A stretch of 64,000 bases of DNA from Nostoc sp. UHCC 0870 (GTDB taxonomy: Bacteria; Cyanobacteriota; Cyanobacteriia; Cyanobacteriales; Nostocaceae). The DNA lies in assembly GCF_022063185.1 (NCBI RefSeq), contig NZ_CP091913.1, positions 62,001 to 126,000 of the forward strand, given 5' to 3'. The first letter of the stretch is position 1. Each line of letters begins with the position of its first letter. The notes under the pieces were generated by a model, which had not been told where the DNA came from, made no database searches, and saw only the letters and a list, made by a program, of their open reading frames with translations. Positions 1 through 6,894 of this stretch are shown here, piece after piece. Made by a program: the position numbers and the translations under genes.

Positions 1-312
1 ACCACTCAAGCCAATGTTACCAGCCACACCAATATAGCTAGAACCCGAACGCGTGGATCTCCCAGGCTCAAAAGTTTGAGCTACCTGCTCAGTCTCAGGT
101 TGACCGATTGAGGAAGGTTGTGTTGAATCTATCATCAAATCAGATGCAGAAGCAGTAGCAGGCGTTTCACTTACTGCTGCTGGCTGATTTGTCACAGCAT
201 TAGCAGAAGTGGAGTTTGCATTTTCAGCACTAGCCGGCAAAGTGTTACCAATAATAGTCACAGTAGCTAGAGTTAACAGAGTAAAAGTACCCTGGAAAAA
301 AGTTGTATTCAT
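1..312 (-). CDS. Secreted protein, N-terminal part only (runs off the window)
   Basis: The frame opens at ATG 312 and is still open at base 1, giving 104 residues. Residues 1-29 look like a Sec signal peptide: a hydrophobic core (FTLLTLATVTII) followed by an Ala-x-Ala site ending PASA. Next comes a low-complexity linker of about 60 residues rich in Ala, Ser, Thr, Gln and Pro. The last visible residues (SSYIGVAGNIGL) resemble the first strand of an outer-membrane beta-barrel, but this is inference from a short stretch. The product is probably exported to the periplasm or outer membrane. The 250 bases upstream are AT-rich and hold no gene, so the promoter probably lies there. The family cannot be named from this fragment. 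Confidence 0.7.
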   Translation of the reverse strand, partial: MNTTFFQGTFTLLTLATVTIIGNTLPASAENANSTSANAVTNQPAAVSETPATASASDLMIDSTQPSSIGQPETEQVAQTFEPGRSTRSGSSYIGVAGNIGLSG

Positions 313-676
313 AAATATTTCTTCCTTTTCATCTTGTTATCTTTACTTTTGATGACAAATGTGATTAGAAGGTGACAGAGATTAAATTTTTGCTATTAAT
401 TTTGTTAAAAAAAAACTATTTAAAATTTATAAATCTTGTTTTTAAATAAGTCTATTTATGTACACTGTGAATGTGTCATTCTTTAGGTATAAATTACTTA
501 ACAATTAAGTTCAAACTTTGGATAGTTGATTGATACTTTGGCGTTGCTGATTTTAGGGATTATTTGTCATTCTGAGCGCAACTTAGTGGAGTAAAGAATC
601 TCGATAGATGCTATCCTGCGGGAATCACCTGTCACCTGTCACCTGTCACCTGTCACCTATCCCCTATCACCTTTGA
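313..676. other. Intergenic region with AT-rich leader and repeats
   Basis: This stretch has no coding frame I would support. Bases 313-560 are AT-rich and probably carry the promoter and leader of the secreted-protein gene to the left. Around 566-606 is a dispersed cyanobacterial intergenic repeat (TCATTCTGAGCGCAAC and following). Bases 625-672 are a heptamer array of the TCACCTG type. Confidence 0.5.
625..672. repeat. Tandem heptamer array (GTCACCT type)
   Basis: Four near-perfect copies of GTCACCT are followed by degenerate units (ATCCCCT, ATCACCT). The array ends a few bases before the stop codon of the sensor kinase on the minus strand. Similar arrays recur through the window. Confidence 0.9.
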
Positions 677-1972
677 CTACTTAAGGGGCAAAAAAATTTG
701 AAAAGTTGACCCCTCATCAACTACACTTTTGACACTAATATGACCAGTATGTGCAGCAACAATTTGTTGGACAATCGATAACCCTAAACCATATCCACCA
801 GTTTTACGCGTCCGCTTTTTATCTACCCGATAAAACCGCTCGAAAATATGCGCTAAATCAGCTTTGGGAATACCAATACCATTGTCCATGACTTCAATCA
901 CAGCCCAATATGATTGGGTAAACAGCCGCAATTGAACTTGACCAGCAGCAGGAGTATATTTACAGGCATTATCGAGCAAATTCACTATTGCTTGACGCAG
1001 TAAGTCAGCATCACCGAGTACAGTCACACTGGTAGTTGGTAAAGTGTAAGTTAGATTGAGATGTTGTGTAGCCTCATGTTTTGCATATTCATCTGCTATT
1101 TCTAAAAGCTCACTCTTTAAGTCAACATCTTGTAAATATTCAGGAGATAATCGACCAGCATGACGCGCCAGAAAGAGTAGATTGTTCACCAGAGTATTCA
1201 TTGACTTAGTGACATCGTAAATCTTCCCGAATATCTGACGTTGCGCCTCAATATTGTTAGATTTAGACAGTAAACCATACTGAGCATTGCTAGTAATTGC
1301 CGAAAGAGGCGATCGCAATTCATGGGAAGCATCAGACGTGAAGCGTTGTAACTGCTCGTAACTTTCATGAATTGGCCGCATAGCTATACCACCCAAACAC
1401 CACCCAGCTAGACCAATTACCCCTAAAGTTGCTGGTACTATCAACAGCAAAACTAGCCGTAACTGAGCCAGATCATTCTGCACCGATGCTAGCGGTGTTG
1501 CAACTTGAAGATAACCGATGAACAAATTATCTTGGTATACAGGCAGAGTTAATTGACGAAGCCAGATCACAGGCGATGTTTCTTTTGACGAATCAAACCT
1601 CGTCTTGAGAGTCTTAAATCCCGGAGTTACTGTAACCTGTGCCTGTGGGATAGTACCAAAAAATTGCACCAGTTGCCCTCTAGTATTATACCAACGGGCA
1701 TATACGAGTTCAGTACCCAATGGAGGTACTTTATTTCCTAAAAGCGGCACATTTTCCAGGTCTAGCTGTTGATTCCCCAGATCGTACTTCACATTTACAG
1801 CCATTACTCTGGATTTTTTGTAGAGTAAACTATCGAGATTCTCCAGCTTGTTTAATACTGTTTGGTAGTAAATTAACCCTGCAAAAACCACCAAAATACT
1901 ACCCATCGTTAGGGTAAACCACAGAGCTAAATTACTACGACTACGGTAAAACATGAGACTAGTTAGATACAA
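677..1972 (-). CDS. Membrane sensor histidine kinase (RppB/NrsS-like)
   Basis: A 431-residue class I sensor kinase of the inner membrane. A first membrane helix (about residues 13-38) and a second (about 172-196) flank a periplasmic sensor region of about 130 residues. The dimerisation/phosphoacceptor box follows with His217 in ASHELRSP, then the N box (NLLDNACKYTP, about 332), the DNGIGI box and the YGLGLSIV glycine box near 395. The length and the nearby OmpR-type regulator resemble the cyanobacterial RppA/RppB (NrsR/NrsS) pair, which responds to redox state or nickel; that assignment is by analogy only. The initiator could also be Met7. Its presumed partner gene lies upstream at 2766-3458 but is separated from it by a gene on the other strand, so the two are probably not co-transcribed. 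Confidence 0.85.
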   Translation of the reverse strand: MYLTSLMFYRSRSNLALWFTLTMGSILVVFAGLIYYQTVLNKLENLDSLLYKKSRVMAVNVKYDLGNQQLDLENVPLLGNKVPPLGTELVYARWYNTRGQLVQFFGTIPQAQVTVTPGFKTLKTRFDSSKETSPVIWLRQLTLPVYQDNLFIGYLQVATPLASVQNDLAQLRLVLLLIVPATLGVIGLAGWCLGGIAMRPIHESYEQLQRFTSDASHELRSPLSAITSNAQYGLLSKSNNIEAQRQIFGKIYDVTKSMNTLVNNLLFLARHAGRLSPEYLQDVDLKSELLEIADEYAKHEATQHLNLTYTLPTTSVTVLGDADLLRQAIVNLLDNACKYTPAAGQVQLRLFTQSYWAVIEVMDNGIGIPKADLAHIFERFYRVDKKRTRKTGGYGLGLSIVQQIVAAHTGHISVKSVVDEGSTFQIFLPLK

Positions 1973-2058
1973 TTCAATTCATTGCTGGAGATAGGAAACT
2001 ACCTTCTTTCTTGCCCGAAGAGCAGATACAGTCAGATTACTATCTATAGCAATCCTAA

Positions 2059-2730
2059 ATGATATGTGAAAAATTTGGCATTAATCAGTATAAGGATAAA
2101 AGTGAAAAAATCAAATTGGATTCCTATATGTCTTTATCCTACGTATTAGAAAAACTACATTTTTTAAAGATAGAATATTTGTTACCTCTACCACTACTCT
2201 TAATAGCTTTTGGACTTGGTGGTGAATCATTAACCAACATCTTGTTAAGTCGTTCCCACCCTACAGTAGATAAGCTACAAGCTGATACACAAACATTCAT
2301 GATAAGACTAGCAAGTAATGTGGTAATAACCGAAACTAAAATTGAAAAACAGCAAGATTTTACCCAATTTGAATTTAGATTAACCAACTCTTACCTGAAA
2401 AAATTAACCTTGAGAATTTCAGCTACAGAATTAAACAAAGTAAAAGCCATAGTTGAAGAGTTAGGACTATCTAGTGAAATAGCAACTCTACAACCTCATA
2501 CACAAATGCAACTTAGTTCTACATTTCAAGTAGTAGGAATCCTATCTGAAATTGAAAAAGAAAAAGGTTTTACAAAAGTTGAGGTTAATACGACTAATTC
2601 CATCCTGAAAAAGTTAGAATTTGAGTTTCCAGTTACAGAATTAAGCAAAGTAAAAACAGCGATAGTTCAAGAACTGGGGCTTTCTCGTGAAAATGCCAGA
2701 ATATTAGTCAGTTATCGGGTAAAAAATTAG
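2059..2730 (+). CDS. Hypothetical membrane-anchored protein with duplicated 55-residue unit
   Basis: The frame encodes 223 residues from ATG 2059, or 200 from ATG 2128 (MSLSYVLEK), which gives a more sensible N-terminus. One membrane helix (YLLPLPLLLIAFGLGG) is followed by two copies of a unit of about 55 residues. Copy 1 (about 88-143) has IEKQQDFTQFEF, TNSYLKKL, TELNKVKAIVEELGLS. Copy 2 (about 158-214) has IEKEKGFTKVEV, TNSILKKLEF, TELSKVKTAIVQELGLS. The shared pattern of beta strands, then helix, then ELGLS suggests a small alpha/beta domain duplicated in tandem. I do not recognise the family. It is AT-rich and lies on the opposite strand between a response regulator and a sensor kinase, which suggests insertion into what is normally a two-gene operon. 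Confidence 0.65.
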   Translation: MICEKFGINQYKDKSEKIKLDSYMSLSYVLEKLHFLKIEYLLPLPLLLIAFGLGGESLTNILLSRSHPTVDKLQADTQTFMIRLASNVVITETKIEKQQDFTQFEFRLTNSYLKKLTLRISATELNKVKAIVEELGLSSEIATLQPHTQMQLSSTFQVVGILSEIEKEKGFTKVEVNTTNSILKKLEFEFPVTELSKVKTAIVQELGLSRENARILVSYRVKN

Positions 2731-2738
2731 CCCGTTAT

Positions 2739-2770
2739 AATTAATTACGAATTACAAATTACGAATTAAT
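2739..2770. repeat. AATTACG-type heptamer array
   Basis: Units of AATTACG/AATTACA are repeated between two convergent genes. On the minus strand the array supplies the TAA stop of the response regulator, whose last codons read PEN and then stop. Confidence 0.8.
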
Positions 2771-3458
2771 TCTCTGGTGCTTTGAGACTGTAACCCATAC
2801 CATAGACTGTTTTAATCCAATCAGCCGCACCAACTAACTGCAAACGATGACGTAACTTGCGTACTAGTACAGTTAATGCGTTACTTTCTGGTTCTGCCCC
2901 CCATTGCCACAATGCTTCTTCAATTTGTTCACGGGTGAGTATTTGATTATGGTGACGCATTAAGTATTCTAGCAATTGAGCTTCACGCGGGGATAATTCC
3001 ACACTTTCCTGATTGCGTTCAATTGTCAAGTAACTTAGGTGCAGTTGTAAATCTGCAACAGTAAGAACATCTCCTACCCAGTGGGGAGAACGCCTCCCTA
3101 AAGCGCGTACCCGCGCCAAGAGTTCAACTAAATCAGCCGGTTTGACAAGATAATCATCTGCTCCCGCATCTAAGGCTGTAACTTTGTCCCGCGTGGTATC
3201 CTTGGCAGTGAGCATCAGCACAGGTGTAGTTTTGCCCAAAAGTCGATACTGATGACAAAGACTCAATCCGCTAATTGTGGGCAACATCCAGTCCAAAATC
3301 AACAAATCATACTCTTTTTTCGACAATAGCCATTGTGCAGTTTCTCCATCTTCAACGCCATCTACAATGTATCCAGCTTCTGAAAGTACACCCTGCAATG
3401 GCTCTAATTGTTCTGAGTCGTCTTCTACCAGTAAGATTCGCATACAAATTTTGAGCAA
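2766..3458 (-). CDS. OmpR/PhoB-family response regulator (RppA/NrsR-like)
   Basis: The frame is 230 residues; the likelier start is the ATG at 3443 (MRILLVEDD), giving 225. The receiver domain has the acidic pair in VEDD, phosphoacceptor Asp56 in LILDWMLP, the conserved Thr in MLTAKD and Lys in YLVKP. A winged-helix DNA-binding domain follows (LSPREAQLLEYL, then VLVRKLRHRL and VYGMGYSL at the end), typical of OmpR/PhoB proteins. It probably receives phosphate from the sensor kinase at 677-1972 and controls promoters by dimer binding. The stop codon falls in a heptamer array. The target genes are not evident from this window. Confidence 0.88.
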   Translation of the reverse strand: MLKICMRILLVEDDSEQLEPLQGVLSEAGYIVDGVEDGETAQWLLSKKEYDLLILDWMLPTISGLSLCHQYRLLGKTTPVLMLTAKDTTRDKVTALDAGADDYLVKPADLVELLARVRALGRRSPHWVGDVLTVADLQLHLSYLTIERNQESVELSPREAQLLEYLMRHHNQILTREQIEEALWQWGAEPESNALTVLVRKLRHRLQLVGAADWIKTVYGMGYSLKAPEN

Positions 3459-3630
3459 TCAACGTCAATAAAATTACCAGCCTCATTACTTATGGTATGA
3501 AAACTTAACCTATTTCCTCTCTTCCATCAGTCATATTCTGATGCAGATGGCAGATGATCTAGGTTTTTTTGACAATTGCATTTAAAGAGCAGGAAAAGTG
3601 CTGAGTTGCAACTGCTGCTATTGACGTTCT

Positions 3631-3676
3631 CAAAACTCAGCACTCATAACTCACTACTCAGCACTCATAACTCACC
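3631..3676. repeat. ACTCAGC-type heptamer array
   Basis: Degenerate copies of CACTCAG/CACTCAT/AACTCAC. On the minus strand the first unit overlaps the TGA stop of the RidA-like gene. Confidence 0.8.
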
Positions 3677-4244
3677 AGGGAATCAGTCTTCCATTACCTT
3701 GTTCTGGAATCACCGCATAAGCATCAATCTCAAACAACATACCGTCAAGTGCAAGCCTAGGAACGGGAATGAGAGTGTTTGCTGGTAGATTATTACCCCA
3801 TAACTTCCCAATTTCCCGTCCTAACGGTATCAATTTATCTTGAGTATGATCTACTATGAGGACAGTAGTTTTTACTACATCTTTTGGTCTTGCTCCAACG
3901 GATGTCAAGGCCAAGCTAAGGTTCTCAAAAGCCTTGACTAACTGCTCTTCAAAGTCATCGGAGACAAGATTTCCTTGTAAATCTGAACCAAATTGACCGG
4001 AAATATAGACGGTTCTCGTCCTTGGTGGTGTAATAGCTATATGACTATAGCCATTTTGGGGGGCATTATATAAAGTTGGTGGATTCACCAATAGCACATC
4101 TTTCTTATCTATAGCAATCACTTCCTTTTGCGTTCCCACCACAAAAGCCGTACCTAACCCGCTACCCCCAAGCCACAAAAGCGCATTCCGTCGCGACAGT
4201 TTTGTCACTAATGAATTTACAGCACTGGTAATACGTTGACTCAT
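3672..4244 (-). CDS. RidA-family (YjgF/UK114) protein with twin-arginine leader
   Basis: 190 residues. The C-terminal 130 residues have the Rid fold signature: ITPPRTRTVYISGQFG near the start, then FENLSLALTSVGARPKDVVKTTV and a conserved end (ALDGMLFEIDAYAV). Rid proteins hydrolyse reactive enamine/imine intermediates from amino-acid catabolism, or have drifted relatives of unknown role. Unusually there is an N-terminal extension with SRRNALLWLGGSGLG, which reads as a Tat-like export signal, so the protein may act in the periplasm or thylakoid lumen. The conserved active-site Arg of RidA proper, expected late in the protein, is not obvious here (NTLIPVPRLALDGM may hold it). The stop codon lies at the edge of a heptamer array. 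Confidence 0.8.
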   Translation of the reverse strand: MSQRITSAVNSLVTKLSRRNALLWLGGSGLGTAFVVGTQKEVIAIDKKDVLLVNPPTLYNAPQNGYSHIAITPPRTRTVYISGQFGSDLQGNLVSDDFEEQLVKAFENLSLALTSVGARPKDVVKTTVLIVDHTQDKLIPLGREIGKLWGNNLPANTLIPVPRLALDGMLFEIDAYAVIPEQGNGRLIPW

Positions 4245-4413
4245 TAAAGATCCTTTAAGATGAGTTATCTATTTTTGCTCATACTTAGTTCTATTATGTG
4301 TCCAATGGGGGTACAAAAGCACTAGAAAAGAGGGAAAAATCAGTGTGTTCACGCAATATTAACTAATTCAAAATAATAAATTTACAATTTAATCAATGCC
4401 TACTGATTCCCTC

Positions 4414-5223
4414 TCAAGCTGACCAAGCTTCTCGGAAGTCTGCATATAGTGTCAATCCACCATCAATAAATAGTGTTTGTCCGGTGATGTATGCTGCTTC
4501 ATCAGACGCTAAAAAAGCTACGGCTGCGGCCATTTCTTCTGAAGTTCCCGCCCGACCCATCGGGATGTGACTTTCTACAACTGCTTTCTTGTCTGGGTCG
4601 TTAACCCACTCTTCATTCATAGGAGTGACAGTTGCGCCAGGTGCGATCGCATTTACTCGAATACTTCGGTTTGCATACTCCAACGCCAGAGTTTTGGTCA
4701 TGTTTTCCATCCCGCCTTTGCTAATGGAGTAGCTGACATACATCGGGCGGGGAATAATTTCGTGAACGCTGGAAATATTAATGATGTTTCCTGGCTGATT
4801 TCGGGAGAGGAAATGTTTGATAGTTTCACGGGTGCATAGGTAAGCACCTCGTAAATTGACCCCAATCACCCGGTCAAAGTCTGCGGTCGTGACTTCGTGG
4901 GATGGGCATTCAGTTTGAATTCCCGCATTGTTGACTAGAATATCAAGACTACCCAACTTATCAACGACAGTATTGACCATTTCCACGATGTCTGATTCTT
5001 GAGAGACATCACCCTGTATCAGTACAGACTTAACACCACAATTTTTGACATCTCCACAAGCCTTTTGCATTGCCATTTCTTCAGTATTTTCCGCACCTTC
5101 GGGACTTTTGCGGTAATTAATGGCAATATTACAGCCTTCTTGAGCCAGACGAATGGCAATCGCTTGTCCGATACCTGAACTTGCTCCTGTAATCAGAGCA
5201 TTTTTACCTTTTAATCCTTTCAT
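4414..5223 (-). CDS. SDR-family oxidoreductase (glucose 1-dehydrogenase-like)
   Basis: 269 residues, the usual size of a classical short-chain dehydrogenase. The NAD(P)-binding loop GASSGIG is at residues 13-19, NNAG near 107-110, the catalytic Ser in NISSVHE, and Tyr and Lys in YSISKGG. The C-terminal DEAAYITGQTLFIDGGL is typical of the glucose 1-dehydrogenase-like subgroup. It reduces or oxidises a hydroxyl/carbonyl group with NAD(P) in the cytoplasm. The substrate cannot be read from sequence. It stands alone on the minus strand, and its upstream flank is filled with repeat elements (5256-5427). Confidence 0.88.
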   Translation of the reverse strand: MKGLKGKNALITGASSGIGQAIAIRLAQEGCNIAINYRKSPEGAENTEEMAMQKACGDVKNCGVKSVLIQGDVSQESDIVEMVNTVVDKLGSLDILVNNAGIQTECPSHEVTTADFDRVIGVNLRGAYLCTRETIKHFLSRNQPGNIINISSVHEIIPRPMYVSYSISKGGMENMTKTLALEYANRSIRVNAIAPGATVTPMNEEWVNDPDKKAVVESHIPMGRAGTSEEMAAAVAFLASDEAAYITGQTLFIDGGLTLYADFREAWSA

Positions 5224-5255
5224 GGCATTTCCCTGTATGTGTCGGTTTTCTATTA

Positions 5256-5344
5256 GACATCTCCAGAAATAAAATATGCGTCATCCAGAAACTTTGTAGA
5301 GACGTAGCAATGCTACGTCTCTAAATTCTTTTTCGCCAGATGTC
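5256..5344. mobile_element. Miniature inverted-repeat element with ends like the full IS
   Basis: The element starts GACATCTCCAGAAAT and ends TTTCGCCAGATGTC, flanked on both sides by TA. The ends resemble those of the 1141-bp insertion sequence at 45321 (GACATCTCC...GGAGATGTC, also flanked by TA). At 89 bp it has no coding capacity, so it could be a non-autonomous derivative mobilised by that transposase. The similarity is limited to about 9-16 bases of each end. Confidence 0.5.
5297..5323. repeat. Perfect 13-bp inverted repeat
   Basis: TAGAGACGTAGCA, one base, then TGCTACGTCTCTA. It lies inside the miniature element at 5256-5344 and would form a strong hairpin on either strand. Confidence 0.85.
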
Positions 5345-5347
5345 TAT

Positions 5348-5427
5348 TAGACCTCTTGCAAAAATCTGAAAATAAGATGTTTCGCTTTGCTCAACATGAC
5401 ACCTTAAGCATTTATACAAGAGGTCTA
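5348..5427. mobile_element. Miniature inverted-repeat element, TAGACCTCTTG family, copy 1
   Basis: Eighty bases bounded by perfect 11-bp terminal inverted repeats TAGACCTCTTG and CAAGAGGTCTA. Its reverse complement matches the element at 40064-40156 along nearly the whole length, including the core CATGTTGAGC(A/G)AAGCGAAAC. There is no coding capacity. Confidence 0.75.
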
Positions 5428-6039
5428 TTGAGTCATTGGTGGTAGAAGCACTCGGTCAATTATATGGATGACACCATTTCTAGCTTCAATATCAGGCTGT
5501 GTGACACGAGCATCATTCACTCTCACTTGGTCTTGAGCAACTTGAATATTTAGCGGGTTATTAGCAAGAGTTTTTACCTCTTGCGATCGAAGTTGATTAG
5601 CAGTAAGATTGCCTGGAACAACGTGATATGTTAAAACCTGTATGAGAAGTTGGCGGTTTTCTGGTTTTAATAGTCGCGCTCTTGTCTCCTCTGGAACTGC
5701 GGCAAAAGCCTCGTCAGAAGGCGCAAATAAGGTGTAAGGGCCAGCATCATTTAATTTATCTCTTAAACCTGCTTGATCAATCAGACTGGACAGTGTTTTC
5801 AATGAAGGATTAGCTTTGACAACATCTGGAATGTTTTCATTCACAGTTGCATCAGGGGTTGCAGGCTCAGGCGTTACATCTGCAACAGGCGGTGCAGTAG
5901 CAATAGGAGCAGGAGGTACTTCAGCCGTATCGTTGGGCGCACAAGCGGCAAAAACTGGCAGTAACAGAATACTTGCGGCAAAGTTCGCAAACTTTTTCAT
6001 ACTTGTAGCACAAGTTCGAGTCTTGATATGCTTCACCAT
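5425..6039 (-). CDS. Fasciclin-domain lipoprotein
   Basis: 204 residues from ATG 6039, but the start at ATG 6000 (MKKFANFAAS) gives a proper lipoprotein signal with lipobox LPVFAAC, so 191 residues is likelier. After a Pro/Ala/Thr-rich linker, a single FAS1 domain fills the rest: NPSLKTLSSLIDQAGLRDKL, GPYTLFAPSDEAFAAVP, TYHVVPGNLT, and the end NGVIHIIDRVLLPP. FAS1 proteins are surface or periplasmic adhesion modules. No partner gene is adjacent; the 3' end overlaps the terminal repeat of a miniature element. Confidence 0.88.
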   Translation of the reverse strand: MVKHIKTRTCATSMKKFANFAASILLLPVFAACAPNDTAEVPPAPIATAPPVADVTPEPATPDATVNENIPDVVKANPSLKTLSSLIDQAGLRDKLNDAGPYTLFAPSDEAFAAVPEETRARLLKPENRQLLIQVLTYHVVPGNLTANQLRSQEVKTLANNPLNIQVAQDQVRVNDARVTQPDIEARNGVIHIIDRVLLPPMTQ

Positions 6040-6123
6040 GATTCTTTAGAGAGCCAACTGTTTGTTTAATTGCTCTTTCATGTTGGGCAGGAAATGTGAA
6101 TAGAATGTGACTTCAATTATTGT

Positions 6124-6273
6124 CTACCTTATGGCTGAATAAATAAAAATTCTGCCCTGTATATTTGTTTCTTTTGGTGCTGGACGGTATTGTAACCAGG
6201 CAAATAAAGCAGCCGTACCCAGAAAAATCAAAGTTATTGTCGCTACCACTTGCAGCATAATACTGTAACGCAT
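6124..6273 (-). CDS. Putative 49-residue single-span membrane micro-protein
   Basis: A short frame with ATG at 6273 and TAG at 6124. Residues 6-28 form one strongly hydrophobic helix (MLQVVATITLIFLGTAALFAW), followed by QYRPAPKETN and a short basic/aromatic tail ending YSAIR. It starts 21 bases after the stop of the DUF2459 gene on the same strand and could be the third gene of that cluster. The composition is protein-like, but no clear ribosome-binding site is visible and the family is not recognised. Confidence 0.4.
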   Translation of the reverse strand: MRYSIMLQVVATITLIFLGTAALFAWLQYRPAPKETNIQGRIFIYSAIR

Positions 6274-6294
6274 AACAAAAAATATAGATGTAAA

Positions 6295-6882
6295 TTATGA
6301 ATGTTTCACATGAAAATTCGCCCACATCACAAAACCATGAATTTGGCAGTCTAAACTTTTTAGCCAGTCAACGATTTCGTGATTACTATTGTGGAATAAT
6401 GTATATTCCTGATCATCTTTGACTAAAGTTAAACCTGTTTGACGATTTTTGATGCTCGTCGCCATATTGCGGTTAAAACGTTCATCTAATAATGTCAGTA
6501 AGTGTATGACTTTGGGTTGTGCTACTTCTAAACTTAATAAGGTATAATTTTTTTGTTGAATTATTTGCTCAAGTTCGATGATATTGCTAAATTTTCGCCT
6601 ACCGAGAGTGCCTTGAGTTGGTAGTAAAAGTGCCGCCGCCCCATTCCTCAAGTCCTGCTGATTGAGGGCAAAATAATTCCAATCACCGTAAGCATACTGG
6701 ATTAATTCACCATTACCTGTGGGTAATACTAGTCGGGAATGCCAACCGTAATCTGTGACATAAATTGTTACTGCCCCAACAGGATAATTAGGGGGTATGA
6801 TAATGGCGGGAGACAGCATCCAAACCAATAAAATACCAACAATTATTACAGAAGCAAACTTAGCAAGGCGACATAAACCCAT
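6295..6882 (-). CDS. DUF2459-family protein
   Basis: 195 residues. It begins with one membrane helix or uncleaved signal (ASVIIVGILLVWMLSPAIII) and carries the family pattern IYVTDYGWHSRLVLPTG near residue 43 plus YGDWNYF. DUF2459 proteins are of unknown function; the conserved His in GWHS is notable in an otherwise hydrophobic, probably periplasmic domain. Only 12 bases separate it from the end of the ferric-reductase-like gene upstream, so the two are likely co-transcribed. Confidence 0.75.
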   Translation of the reverse strand: MGLCRLAKFASVIIVGILLVWMLSPAIIIPPNYPVGAVTIYVTDYGWHSRLVLPTGNGELIQYAYGDWNYFALNQQDLRNGAAALLLPTQGTLGRRKFSNIIELEQIIQQKNYTLLSLEVAQPKVIHLLTLLDERFNRNMATSIKNRQTGLTLVKDDQEYTLFHNSNHEIVDWLKSLDCQIHGFVMWANFHVKHS

Positions 6883-6894
6883 AGATAAATTGAG

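Noticed and set aside
3576..3788. Plus-strand frame of 70 residues across the heptamer array
   Set aside because: It is generated by the array (repeated STHNSLL) and overlaps the RidA-like gene on the other strand.
6113..6325. A 70-residue minus-strand frame overlapping the DUF2459 gene
   Set aside because: It overlaps the end of a recognised gene in another frame, has odd composition (IIYIYIFCYALQYY), and the 49-residue frame in the same place is more protein-like.
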